From NCBI GenBank assembly GCA_028583415.1, contig CM053272.1, positions 41,532,699 to 41,596,698 of the forward strand: DNA of 64,000 nucleotides, read 5' to 3'. Shown here piece by piece: positions 47,501 to 60,000 of the stretch. A model generated the notes under the pieces. It searched no databases and was not told the origin of the DNA. It saw nothing but the letters and a program-made list of their open reading frames with translations. Position 1 is the stretch's first letter. Each line of letters starts with the position of its first letter. The stretch comes from Protea cynaroides (lineage: Eukaryota; Streptophyta; Magnoliopsida; Proteales; Proteaceae). A program made the position numbers and the translations under genes.

Positions 47501-48077
47501 AAGGCAGGAGGAGTATTCAATTCTCCTCCTTAATTTCATTTGATAGAAGATCAATACCTGAGATCATGTATTCAATTCTCCTCGGCCCACCTATCTATCC
47601 CTAGATAAAAAAGAATATACTTATAGAGCATCACTACTAAAGTAGATGGAATTCCGAACATCATAAGTAGATTTGATTATTAACAATAAAATGTTGAAAA
47701 CTAAGATAGAATTCCAAACACCATTATGGCATTAAGTAAACAAGGTTTTGAGTAGCAACTAAATATGAATATGTATGATTGATCCATTTGAGTCCTAATG
47801 GGAATTAGATGAAGAGCATGGTTCAAGCAATCGATACTAATCAGCCAATTCATATCAGTATTCGACATTGATATGATATCGATTACTAGTTAATCATTGG
47901 GATTTGCCCCTCCATGTACATTTATTTTGCTTAGCTCTTTTTCAAGAAAGCTAATACAGTCTGATGTGATACATCCATTCTTTTACCAAAAAAAAAAAGG
48001 TGATACATCCATTCCATCAATACGATAAAAGATTGTACATTCTTTTGGCTCGATATGGCTATGCCTATTTTTTTAAT
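41578..48077. other. U2AF35 3' region and long stretch without a recognised gene
   Basis: The first few hundred bases should be the U2AF35 3' untranslated region. The remainder has only short frames with no family resemblance. I see T/G homopolymer runs (43559-43571, 43869-43893), A runs (46116-46131), an AG-rich block at 46790-46890 and a short direct duplication at 44422-44489. Spliced noncoding RNA exons cannot be ruled out. Confidence 0.4.
44422..44489. repeat. Direct tandem duplication, period 34 bp
   Basis: GTTCAAGATGGATAAGG followed by TTTCCAT occurs twice in succession, starting at about 44424 and 44458. Confidence 0.8.
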
Positions 48078-48243
48078 CTTTCATGACGTGTGTCAATCAT
48101 CCAACATGTTCAATTGCCACATATCATTTATCCACGGTTAACAATAATAACAAAAAGACCTGATACCAACATGTTCAATTTTCATGACGTATGTCAATCA
48201 TCCAACATGTTCAATCTTTCATTACGTGTGTCAATTATCCATG
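48078..48243. repeat. Short repeat block, three copies of a TCATGACGTGTGTCAAT unit
   Basis: The words TTTCATGACGTGTGTCAATC and ATCCAACATGTTCAAT recur three times, with a spacer between the first and second copies. Noncoding. Confidence 0.65.
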
Positions 48244-48296
48244 GTTCGGAAAATTATCGATCGATCCTTATTGGATCATCTCGGCAGGGCTGATAT

Positions 48297-48475
48297 GGAT
48301 CCACATCCTCTCCTCCAAGAGTTTCTGGAAGAGAGGTGGTGCCTCTATTGGATGGACGACACCTGGGGGTGTCGACTCTGTTGAAAGACTCGGATTCACT
48401 CAAGTCCCAAGAGTCATCCATCCAGTGGAGCGCCACCTCTCCTCCAGAAACTCTTGGAGAAGAGATTTGAATCAG
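48297..48475. mobile_element. Foldback MITE, family F, copy 3 (about 179 bp)
   Basis: The left arm starts GGATCCACATCCTCTCC then CCAAGAGTTTCTGGAAGAGAGG; the right arm is the reverse complement with few differences. The inner arms carry GGATGGACGACACC-type words also seen in copies 1, 2 and 4. Confidence 0.7.
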
Positions 48476-48651
48476 GACTGACGCCAACTATATATCTTTA
48501 GTGGGGAGAGAATCTTTCTTTCACGGAAAAAGAAAAAGAAGTGAGAATATCTTCATCCACAATGATTTGACACTATATTCATGGAATAGAATAGTGAGTC
48601 TCATCATTAACTATCGTCTACCAACAAAAGACAGAAATACCTTTGCTTAGG

Positions 48652-48957
48652 TTCTCTTTGATTTGTATTATATAATTTATTATGAACTATTTGTGACAAA
48701 TCAATTATGATAATAGATTATGAGTAATAAAGAATGACCGTTTGGTACCACTAAACATAATACATTATATAATGAGAAATATAAATAATCATCTAATAGA
48801 TTATTCTAATAATGATAAACAGCTACTCACCTATTTGTAGATAATGAATTATATTGATTTATTTTAATTATAAATAGACATTATAAATTATATCAAACAA
48901 TCATAAATTTTATAATATATTATATAATACATTATATAATACAAACCAAAAAGAGTC
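48652..48957. mobile_element. AT-rich MITE, family T, copy 1 (about 305 bp)
   Basis: The left end holds CTCTTTGATTTGTATTATAT and the right end ATATAATACAAACCAAAAAG, a terminal inverted repeat. The inside aligns in reverse orientation with the element at 51349-51653, including TATTTGTAGATAATGAATTA and AAACAGCTACTCACC. The superfamily is open; a TTA flank on the right would suit PIF/Harbinger, but the left flank is ambiguous. Confidence 0.7.
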
Positions 48958-49560
48958 TTAATCAAAGTGTTGGATTGTGGCCGGATAACTTTAGAAAAAT
49001 TATCCGTTCACCATGGGTGAAGGTGAAGGAAAACTCAGTCCATACTAATAGGACTCATTTGTCTCTCAAGAGAGAGAGAGAGAGAAAAAGAGAGCAGGCT
49101 TTGAGCATCCTTTTGGCCCACAATGATTTCATTTTATTTTGTTCCACATCAGTTAAGCTTCGACATTTGAGGAAGGCAACACGTCAAAGGTCAAGCCCAT
49201 CCACACCAGCAGTTGTGGAAAATAGCAGGCGTGGTTCGCCCCTGAAGCAAGCATCAAAAAGCCCTTGATGCTCCAGAGAAGAAACAAGATTCTATCCAGA
49301 TCTACGTAAGTTACTGCTTCAGATGACTATATATACTGCTAACTTTGGACAATTTCAATTAGTAAAGTTGAACATTTGAGCTGAAATAATCTTGGTGATA
49401 CTGCAGGAAAAGTTGTTTGTTGAAACAAGTTCAAGTGACTCAAAAAGTTGCAGGAAAAGCAAAAGTGATAGAACGATGAGACGCAAATGGTTGAGGCAGA
49501 TCTTTGTAACCTAAATGGGTTACTACTGGTCTTGCTTTGTTGTCGAGTGACTAGATATTT
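48958..49560 (+). other. Exon-like orphan segment, gene fragment not identified
   Basis: The frame ending at 49268 closes with RHLRKATRQRSSPSTPAVVE and GSPLKQASKSP, which looks like real low-complexity nuclear protein sequence. A strong donor (CTAC|GTAAGTT near 49305) and an acceptor (CTGCAG near 49408) follow, and the presumed next exon has Ser/Lys-rich codons. There is no start exon and no family match I can name. It may be a captured or truncated gene end. Confidence 0.25.
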
Positions 49561-50268
49561 ATCTCTAAGTGTTTGGTATCTGTATGCTTCAACTGGGCCC
49601 TCCCGCCCCTCACTGAATTACAGGGACTTGGTCACCTTACCTGTTATACCATCTTCCATCAGTTGAAACCTTCCTTCCAAAATAAATTGACACTTGTATC
49701 CATCAAGGTATCTGATATGCATAAAAATAACCCACTAGTAGGTGGACAACACGTGACAATGACACGATAGAGCTAGGATAGGTTTTACCAAAAAAAAAAA
49801 ATAGTTTAAGAGTTAGGATTAGGTTAGGGGTAGTACAATCCTAAACAAACTGTTGTTCCCCATAACGATTGCCCAACGTCTTAGGCCACCACCATACGTG
49901 ATTAGGGTCTCTCATTCATTAACCGTTTACTTCGATTCCCTACATTTACTATTGTTGCTCCGATATCTGGCTTAAGTATGTGAGAGTCACCTTTACGCCT
50001 AGGGCTGACCCTCATTTATTGTTTGATTTTAATTCATTGCAGCACAAGTCTCCCCTTTGATGTGTAGGTCTAGATTTAGCGGCAATAATATTCATTGATT
50101 TCGATACGAATGAGATCACAATTGGCCAAAAATACAATCTAGGAAATGAAGCAAAGATTTTTTAAACCTTAACTCGGAATCATCTTGTGAGCTTACCAAG
50201 AATCATAAGAGAAGATTATTCTCTGTGGATCATACTATATAAAACTAAAAACAAGTAAACAATAAATT

Positions 50269-50292
50269 GGGGGGGGGGGGGGGGGGGGGGGG
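50269..50292. repeat. Poly(G) tract, 24 bases
   Basis: An uninterrupted run of G. Such runs are slippage-prone, so the true length may differ from the one shown. Confidence 0.75.
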
Positions 50293-50623
50293 ACCATTTT
50301 CCATCCAACCGAACGCTTCTTTAAGCAATCATAGGTGAAAATTATATTTTTAGATTATTGGAATGGAATTATTTATGGGCAAGAGGTTCTTTGAAAGGTA
50401 CGTATATGTAGGAAGCCATTCTTATGTGGTCCACCTATTTGTGTTAAATGAAATGGTATTGTGTCAATTCAGCCATTGGATAGATAGGGGATGTTTTATG
50501 TACTGGTCAAGAGTCAAATTTCAAAACCAAATTCAAATCATCCGTTTCATTTTCAACTGTTTTTTCAAAAATTTCCATTTTCTATGTTGGGTTTTTATTT
50601 ATTTATTTTTAATTTTTTTTATA

Positions 50624-50626
<3 letters not shown>

Positions 50627-50684
<58 letters not shown>
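50627..50684. repeat. (ATT)n microsatellite
   Basis: About 19 uninterrupted ATT units. The apparent poly-Tyr or poly-Leu frames over it are artefacts of the repeat. Confidence 0.9.
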
Positions 50685-51348
50685 TTATAGTTTTACATGT
50701 GATGCACTTGGTTTTAATTGAAACTGTGAAATTTCACATGTGAATAAAGAACTCGTGTTTTATTGATCCGCAAAATCTAGATTGTCTTTAACAGTCGTAG
50801 TTGATATCAAGATTGTATAGAAATGCATGCCTCATGGGTTGTACGTAAAATCATTCATTTTATTTAGTTATAAAAGGGAAAAATTACAACTTTACGGCTC
50901 AACCGTATAAGTTAGTACTAGTTGGTCTATGTATTTTTGCCACATAGAGATGATGTGGCAATTTCAATGTTGGATTGAGAGGGCAATGTCTAGATTAGTG
51001 ACATCTCAAATTTAATTAAATACCTTCTCATAGATGTCGACACCCGCAAGTTCTTTTTTTTTTTTTTTTAATTTGAACACCCCTTTTGAGTTTGGATATT
51101 CATTCACTCTTAAGATTCATTGATTGCAAGGGGAACTAAAGGAAAGGAAAGTGAAAATTTTAAATATAATAAAGAAACGTTTGTATTATTCCAACTCGTG
51201 CAGTCACATGACTATGTAACAAACTCGAAATCATTCCATATTTAGTTCTAAACTCACGTTTTACTCTGCATCCAAATCTCATGCATATGAAAAGTAAAAT
51301 AAATTTTATATCTAATAAGTATCATTACTAAATACGATAAGAAAAGAC

Positions 51349-51653
51349 TCTCTTTGGTTTGTATTATATAATGTATTATATAATATATTATAAAATTTAT
51401 GATTGTTTTGTATGATTTATAATGTTTATTTATAATTAAAATAAATCAATATAATTTATTATCCACAAATAGGTGAGTAGCTGTTTATCATTATTAGAAT
51501 AATCTATTAGGTGATTGTTTATATTTCTCATTATATAATGTATTATGTTTTGTGGTATCAAACGATTATTATTTATTACTCATAATCTATTATCATAATT
51601 GATTTGTCACAAATAACTCATAATACATTATATAATACAAACCAAAGAGAGCG
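51349..51653. mobile_element. AT-rich MITE, family T, copy 2 (inverted relative to copy 1)
   Basis: Starts CTCTCTTTGGTTTGTATTAT and ends with its reverse complement, ATAATACAAACCAAAGAGAG. It aligns over its length with the reverse complement of 48652-48957. The terminal repeat is more perfect than in copy 1. No coding capacity. Confidence 0.75.
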
Positions 51654-51861
51654 TATATAGTTTATACAATCATGATGTATTATAGCTATAAATTTTCTTT
51701 TTTAAATTAAAAAATATTCACTTTCTTTCTCTTTAATTCCTTCACAAACAATCTGAGCCTAAAAGATAAATTCATAAACAATCATGATTGTTGGATTAAC
51801 TTCCTATTATCATATCATCTTGTCATTGTAACAAAAGAGAAGATGAGCTTATTGTGGATTT

Positions 51862-52006
51862 GGATCCTCTCTAGCGTACTGGACAGCTAAATTCTAATCC
51901 AATGGTTGGAGATGACCTACATGCATACCCAGACATTGGGCTGCGTGCTTGTTCCGTCCTTTCCAATCGTTGATTTCTTGGGCTGTCTAACGTGCTGGAG
52001 AGGATC
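51862..52006. mobile_element. Foldback element, 145 bp
   Basis: The left end GGATCCTCTCTAGCGTACTG then GACAGC pairs with the right end GCTGTCTAACGTGCTGGAGA then GGATC. The terminal GGATCCTCTC resembles family F termini, but the subterminal sequence differs. Confidence 0.65.
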
Positions 52007-52443
52007 TATCATGGCATCACTGGTTGGTGAAATCTTGACTTTTTTCACCAACACATAAGATATCTAAGGGCATTTTAATAATGAAAACCTTTTGCCCTTT
52101 GGACCACTAAAAAGTTGGTGAATCCATATCCAAACAACAAAGTGGGTCAATTAGGACCATTTGGCTCACTAGGTTCTCCTAATATATATTGTTCTTTTAA
52201 TAACTATATTTACCCATTTAAATACATCTAGATATTTTTTTCTTCCCATTTGATTTGATCTTGCTTGTCATTGATTGATGTAATCATTTCTTTTTTAATT
52301 TACATCTTAATTTTTTTTATTATCTTTAATGTAAAAACTCTATTAATTTTCTTTTGGTAAAAAAGATTGTCCTTTTGCCTCCTAACAACTACTCATTTTA
52401 AACTCCACGAAGACTTTAGTCAGGTGATAGACTAATATCCCTA

Positions 52444-52638
52444 GATTCAAATCTTCTGTCGTTTAAGATTTGACAGGAGAGTCGATGGTCAGGATGGATG
52501 GCCTACACCTGGCCCTCGGCCTACACCTGGCCCTCCATTCGGATGGAGGGCTCGGATTCACATGAGAGCCAGGTGTCGGCCATCTATCTGAGCCGCCAAC
52601 TCTTCTGCCAAATCTCAGGCGGAAGAGAATTTGTATCC
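52444..52638. mobile_element. Foldback MITE, family F, copy 4 (195 bp)
   Basis: The left end is GATTCAAATCTTCTGTCG; the right end reverse complemented is GGATACAAATTCTCTTCCGC then CTGAGATTTGGCAG, matching the family F terminus. Inside, CCTACACCTGGCCCTC is duplicated in tandem. Confidence 0.7.
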
Positions 52639-53930
52639 AATATCCCTTCTCCTCTATTAGAAGAAAATAAAATAAAGAAGAAAAAAAATATCTTGGCATT
52701 TGTGTATGCATTTAATATCTTTCCATAGAAGATTCACAACTGAAATTTTAATATTACTCCTTACCCTACTTAGATAAATATTCAAATTGCCTTCTTTGTT
52801 GTTTTAGTAAAATTTATCCAAACACCAGAATCCAATAACCCGGATCCTCAGTAGTGACTGTTGCAGGATTCACCTTATATGCTTACATCACCTGATCCAG
52901 CCATGCAGACTTGCGATTAGCAGATTCCGATTCAGCTCGAGTCGACTCAGCCAATCCGTACCGTGCTCTAAAACCATGGGTGCGAATCCACTTGGATCTT
53001 GACACTTCATGTGATTTCACTTCCCAAGCTAACTCTGTATCGTTGCTCTTATATCTTAAAAATCTGGTTGACCGGTAGATTATAGGTGCTGGAGTGGTGG
53101 ATGGTATGATAGATAACCATCAAACCATGGACTCAATGAGTGAGTCAAAATGACGAGTCAGCACATTCCTAGCTGGCAGGTACATAATGCTAGAGACAAG
53201 AAAAGGAATATAACCGCAAAACTGCAAAAGGTCCTTAAGTCGATAAGAATTCTTTTCGATTATTTACGGGTTGGAATACATCGGCATGCGTATTGAATAT
53301 TTTAATTGAACGATTGACATGATTAGGTGATAAGGACGATTCAAGTCCTTCCTGAAATCGTCTCCTATGGTTCGTATTGTTCAGTTCCTTCAGCACTGAT
53401 CCAACAACAAAAACGATTTAAGGTAATTGCATATCAGTCACTAGGGGCTCCAGCTGAATAATCCGAGCCGAGCCGAGCGGAGCGGAGCTGAAGAAAAGCC
53501 CTTAGCCCACAGAAAAAATTTGGTGGGTTAGTAGTTAGGTGGTGGAACCAAGATAGCTTTGGGTGGGTAGGGCTGTGTGCTGCAGTCGAAATTACGAAAA
53601 TATCCTTCACCCGTTAAATCAGCAGAATTGTTTAAAGCAGTTAAACTTTAATAACTTCATCCGTCCAATCAGCTTTGACGGCAGATTGACGACGTTTTCC
53701 GTTTTCTCTCACAAGAGTCAAACCGTTTAAAGCGGACGCTGAAACTCGGGCGAAGAAACTCGTCACCTTATTTTACGAAAGTACCCCTGAATATGCTTCT
53801 TGTGAGTCGTGTACGTTGGTCCGTAGTCCGTACTTCCACAAGTTGCAGAGGTAATTTCGGTTATTCCAAAACAAATTGCCAGGTCATAAATTTCTAAGGA
53901 TTAGTGGCGCAGCTTAGGTAGTGCCGCCAC
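52639..53930. other. Spacer and distal promoter of the PFP-alpha gene
   Basis: No gene recognised. A GAGCC/GAGCG/GAGCT pentamer-like run lies near 53466-53490 (CCGAGCCGAGCGGAGC). Confidence 0.4.
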
Positions 53931-53933
53931 TAT

Positions 53934-53941
53934 TATAAATA
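53934..53941 (+). promoter_or_regulatory. TATA box of the PFP-alpha gene
   Basis: TATAAATA, 82 bp before the start codon and followed by a short purine-rich leader with CACACACA. Good placement for a core promoter. Confidence 0.5.
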
Positions 53942-54022
53942 TAATAACTGCCGTTACATACACACACACAAAGAAGTAGGAAACAGAGAATCAGAGAAAC
54001 AGAGAAAAGTGAACTACCAACA

Positions 54023-57000
54023 ATGGATTCAGATTATGGCATTCCAAAAGAACTCTCAGATCTGCAAAAACACCGAGCTCTTTACGAGCCAGTTCTTCCT
54101 CCCTGTCTTCAGGTTTCTATGATTATTTCTATATACTACTACTACTACTAGGAAGTTTTTTTCGAATCTATATTTCACTCAGCCAGTCGAAGGCTCGAAG
54201 CTAGTACTCTTTTATCTGATTAGAACTTCTACTTTCGATGTTACTTGTCTTTCTGTCTTATTTTAATGCTTTCGTGATTGCTTCTGTCTGCTGATTTAAA
54301 ATTATTTTGCTTTTCTTGTTGTTTCTAATGGTTAGCGATTTTGCTTTGGGGGAGTGATACGCTCGAACGAGAGTTAGCTGTATCTACTTTTGCGTTATCT
54401 TTCACCCTGTGTAGTCGTTCTGGGGTTTTTGCGTATTCTCTTTCGTCGCACTGACTTGCAATTTTTTCAGTAGGTCTACACTTGAACTTCAATCGACAGA
54501 AATGGTTTTATGTAACCACATTGGTTTCCGGTAACTATATTATTTGACATCTCTTGGTAGAATTCTTGAATTGATTTTTCGTACTGGTTTCTGAAGGTAA
54601 AGAGCCTTAATCGTTCACTTCATTTTCTGTACATTTTTCTTATTATTCAGATCCAATAAGTTCCATAGATGCTTCACGAAATTAAATAGGGGAAGAAGAA
54701 ACAATGAACGATATCTTTTATTCCAATTGACGCGAACAGAAGATATTTTCGCAGAAATGGATGGTTATAATGGAGGGAAGATGTTTATTTCCTTGCACAA
54801 ATTTGCTTATTCCCAGACTTTACTTGTCCTCTTCCCACACTTAACTTGTCCTCTGTCATCCGATTCACCTGCAATACCGAGCTTGTCTACTTTTCCCTCT
54901 CCTGTGCTTGTTAATTTATTCCACTCTCTCCGCTAAGCTATTTTGTACAGTATACATCCTGTGTTTGCTTACCTGTATGTAGGGAATAGTGCGGACTATC
55001 ATAAAGGATGTATATTACTCCCTATTTGTTCTAGACTATGTTATTTGGACAGTTAAAACTATGAGCAGTAACCACATCCGACACTTCATGTAAGACAATA
55101 AAAAATGGGGGAAATGAAATATTTGCCATGCCCAAGTTGTATCCTTTGCCAGTGTTCGGATGTCTTAGGTTCTTGTTTCTCTTACTTGTGCATTGTGGCT
55201 TCTCCATCATATTCAATTGTCCTCAAAAGAGAGATACGACAATGAGCACATTGGTCTATGTTTTCAAATTTATGTAATAACTCCTATACATAAAATTATC
55301 TAGTTTTATGGTCGTACATAAAATTATCTAGTTTTATGGTCGTATTCTGGCAATGTGGTTGGCAAATGACCTATCCAAAAAAAAAAAAAAAAAAAAAAAA
55401 GGTTGGCAAATGCCTCCTTTCATGAGTAACTTTAGTGGCCTCATTGGTTTGGTTTATTATAAGTTTTTTTTTTTTTTTTTTTTTGGTGTTAAATTAATGG
55501 AGATAATTAACTTTTTGCTTTGCATACTTTTTATGACAGGGTACTACCGTCAGGGTAGAATTTGGCGATGCAACTACTGCTGCAGATCACTCTGGTGCCC
55601 ACACCATTAGCCGGTCTTTTCCACACACATATGGTCAGCCTCTAGCTCACTTTTTAAGGGCAAATGCCCAAGTCCCTGATGCTCAAATCATAACAGAGCA
55701 TCCTCCAATCAGGTATGTGTTCAGTAATTATTGTCACTATAGGAAGTTTGGAATTAATTTTCCAGTTACTGAGAATGATGATAAGTTCAAAATCTTTTTT
55801 TTTTTTTGCTTTGATTTTAGTCTTACACCCATTGATCTCTCCCCCACCCCTTCCCTCTTTTAATTAAGTAATTGTTTCTTTTGGGTCCAGTTAGTCTAAA
55901 ATCTAGACTCCAAAGTATCTTAGAAAATAGTGGATGAGTCATTCTGAACAGAGATGGAAATAAACTGGTCCTGGTTTGCCGATTTGGTAGGATGTCCACC
56001 TTTTCATCTTTTTGGTTGATATGGTAATTTTTTTAAAACAATTATGGAAGGAAACTCTTTCTATGCTCTCCTTTTCGCTGTTTGCCTCTTTTTCTTAACG
56101 CTGTGGAAGTTTCTACTATTTTTAAATTTAAATTTGATATCGTATGACGTATAGCATTGAAATGGGTAGTAATTGGTGAAACCTGTTCCTTATATTATGA
56201 TTGCCAATTAGTATTGAACTAACACATATCATGGTTGGCAATTAGTAATAACTAACACATCACCTGTCTTCTTACAGGGTTGGAATAGTTTTCTGTGGGA
56301 GACAATCTCCTGGGGGGCACAATGTCATATGGGGCCTTCATAGTGCACTTAAAATTCACAACCCTAATAGCATTTTGATTGGATTTCTTGGTAGGTGAAA
56401 GTTATCTTTATCAAAGTTTGGCATGTCTTTTGGTGTGTCATTGTTCTGCCCACTCTTTATGCATGGTATAAAAGGTTTTGAAATGATTTATTATAGTTTA
56501 GGACCTTCCAACGTGATATATCCACTCTCCAATTGTTATGGAGCTCTCATGTTCTGTAATATACTAATATCTTATTGCCAGTCTTTTCTTTTCTTTTTCT
56601 GGTGAATTAAAAAAAAGAGACTAAGAGATTCAAAACATGACATGATGGCAAAGCACAAGATCAGGCTGGCAAAAATTTATTATTATTGGTTGCTCATTTA
56701 TAGAATTATTATTATATAAATTATACAATTGCAAAAGTGCAGCATATGTTTTGATCTCCTGCAATTTTTGGACAGAGTTCATCCATTTACTCTTTGAGAA
56801 TAATGGATTTTGCTTGCCACAATTCATATGAAAGAACATCACATTTAGGAAATTTGAGAATTTTTCAGAAATGCCATCCACTTCCATTGTTTCTTGACAG
56901 GGGGCACTGAAGGTTTATTTGCACAGAGGACTTTGGAAGTCACTGATGATATTCTTTCTACATACAAAAACCAAGGTAGTTGATTCTTAAATTAACATCT

Positions 57001-60000
57001 TGTTACATTTATATTTTCATTTATGAAGTTTGTGATGTATCTAATGTATTAAAGAAGATAATTTTCCTTATGTGCTTGTTCAGGTGGTTATGATTTGCTG
57101 GGTCGGACAAAGGATCAGATAAGAACAACTGAGCAAGTTACTGCTTCCTTAACTACATGCAAAGATTTGAAATTAGATGGCCTTGTAATTATTGGAGGTA
57201 GATTCAGCGGTTATCCAATGGTGTAAGACATTTTAGTAAGCATCAGTAGGTAGAACTCAGAGTTCATTGTGCTTACATAAGTTACAGGTGTAACATCAAA
57301 CATAGATGCTGCTCAGCTTGCAAAAATATTTGCAAAAGCCAAATGCCCAACAAAGGTACACTCATGGGGCATTTTGTAGATGAAATATATCCACCTTTTT
57401 GGCTTTGTTATATGATTGCATATTAAAACTTTAAAACACCTTCTTATACCTCTTTAGGTTTCAGTATGACAAGATTACAGATTTACTTTGAACACTTAAT
57501 CAGCGATGTTTACTTTGGTTGAACTCTATGCAGTATGTGTTGGGTTTGTTAATCGTTAATTTTCTGTATGTTTTTGGGTTTACCCTTCCAATTCTTCCAT
57601 ATCGAGGTTACTGTAATTTCTGTGTCTTGCAGGTGGTAGGAGTTCCAGTTACTTTGAATGGAGATCTTAGAAACCATTTTGTCGAAACTAATGTTGGTTT
57701 TGATACGATATGTAAGGTATTAATCATATCTCATATGTTCTTGTCACTTATCAGGTTGAGAAATGACTTTTTTGCATGTTATGGGAAAGCTAATGCTGAT
57801 TGTCTTGAGCACACATAATAAAAAATGAATGTATAGTCTAAGTAGTTACTTTTTTTTTATTTTTTATATGCCCCTGTTTCTTATTTGAAGGCCTTGACAA
57901 ATTTGATGTGGTGGAATATCCAGATGAATGCAACCAGAAATTTTTTTGGTTTATATATAAAGGTGGGGTTAAAAAGTAATACCCTTGGAGGATGATGAAT
58001 CCTAACCATGACTTTCGGATGATCCACCAATATATATATATATATATATATATATGTTTTTAAATTCTAAAATTGCAATTTGTTTTGGATCCTGGAAAAG
58101 GGCAGCCATTAGATTTAAAAATATAAATCTGAGGATTTGAATGTTATTTTTTATCCTGAGGAAAGCGAGGTCAAATCTTCGGGAACTTTTTCTCATCTTG
58201 GAGGGAGAGAGCAGAAGACTCCCTTGCAGATGAGTTAGCTAGAGGAGCAATGAATGGCGAATCTTTGTATCTGGGTAGTTATCTGATTGAGTAGGGCGAA
58301 TCTTTGTATCTGGGTAGTTATCTGATTGAGTAGCTCTCTGTAGAGGTGCTAGACTTTGGCCTTGTTGTAGCTATAGTTCTGTACTTTTTTTCATTTGATT
58401 TTGCAACAAAGTTTAGTTGTAATTTTATTTTTCTCTATCTTGTCAGAAGAGTTTATCCAAATACATACTCCATGAATCCATCAATCCTAGGTTTTCTTTA
58501 ACTTTTCTTCCAATATTTGAACATTTGAACTTATGAACCTATTTTAAGCGGATAAGACCCTAATGAATCCTTAATGGGTAATCTGGCTAATTTGGCTCCT
58601 ATTTATTGCTGGACTACAACTTCCCCCCGCCTCCCCAAAAAAAATAAAATAAAATAACATAAAATGTAGAGCACTCAACAAATGATCTTCATAAGATGGA
58701 AATCATAAATTTTGTTTTGTGCAGTTGCAACTTTGCTCAAGTCCTTAAAGAATAGCCCTTTTATATCTAGGAACCTGTGCTTAATTGTACCTGATCTATT
58801 TGTTAAGTGATGTGGGGTAGCATTTGTAGTTCCAAGTGTCTGAATGATTGAATCCAGAAGTGAAAATGAAATGAAATACAAGTAGTTGAATGCAATTTCT
58901 TTTATAGTTGTATTCAGATTACATAAAATTTGTTTCTTTTTCCCTGCTTCAGGTCAATTCCCAGCTCATCAGCAATGTCTGCACTGATGCTCTATCTGCC
59001 GAGAAGGTAGTTACATAATTTATTTAATTAAAATCTTTCCTTTTACAATCAATTTCATTGTCTCTCCTCTTGTTACTTTTGTTTTTGGAAAGAATTGAAT
59101 GTTTTGCAAAAGTACATGCTGGTTGAGAAAGAGATGTTACTTAACAAATCATGATGATGAACTACGAATACCATGACAAGTGTTTTCTTGGCTGCAAACA
59201 ATGATATTTGATTTGTCTAGGAATGCTAGAGTTGTGGTCCAGTGGCTTTTGGTTCATGCCTTATGATATGGGTTCTTCCTTGTTGAATGCATGGAATCCA
59301 TTGTTTATTTTCTGTCATGGTTTATAATTTCCACCCTTGCAATTTAAGCCCTTTTTTTAAGAAAAAAGTTAATTGTAAAATTGTTGGTCAGCGGCGGATC
59401 TAGGCAAATTTATTAAATTTCCTAATGGTTGCTTAGTTTATATTGGAAGCACCTTTCTATTTTGTTCGGAACTAATAATGTTGTTATTTTCTATCTTTTT
59501 GTATTTATAATATGGGATTCCTGTTATTGCTTTGTCACTAATATGATCATTTATTCTTCCAGTATTATTATTTTATCAGACTTATGGGTCGGAAGGCATC
59601 ACATGTTGCTCTAGAATGTACTCTCCAGTCACATCCAAATATGGTCAGGTTTCCCCATCTGACATCAACTTCTGTTTGATACCGGTATTATCTAAATTAG
59701 TATGAGGATTAATACTTGATTTGCTGGAACTTTTTCCCAGGTCATCCTTGGTGAGGAGGTGGCTGCATCAAAGCTCACTCTTTTTGACCTGACAAAACAA
59801 ATCTGTGATGCAGTTCAAGCCAGGGCTGAGCAAGGTTTGGAATAGATGGGCTAAATTATTATTATTATTATTATTATTTATTATTATTATTTATTATTAT
59901 TATTAATCAATTGATAACTTTATTTATGGGAACAGAGAAAAATCATGGAGTAATCCTTCTGCCTGAGGGGCTTATTGAAAGCATTCCTGAAGTGTATGCT

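Larger units (their letters stand above)
49561..51348. other. Intergenic with long simple repeats
   Basis: No gene recognised. Contains a 24-base G run (50269-50292), an ATT trinucleotide array (about 50627-50684) and AT-rich spacer. Confidence 0.45.

Noticed and set aside
50363..50743. 126-codon frame with a long poly-Tyr run
   Set aside because: The run is a translation of the ATT microsatellite; the rest has no family resemblance.
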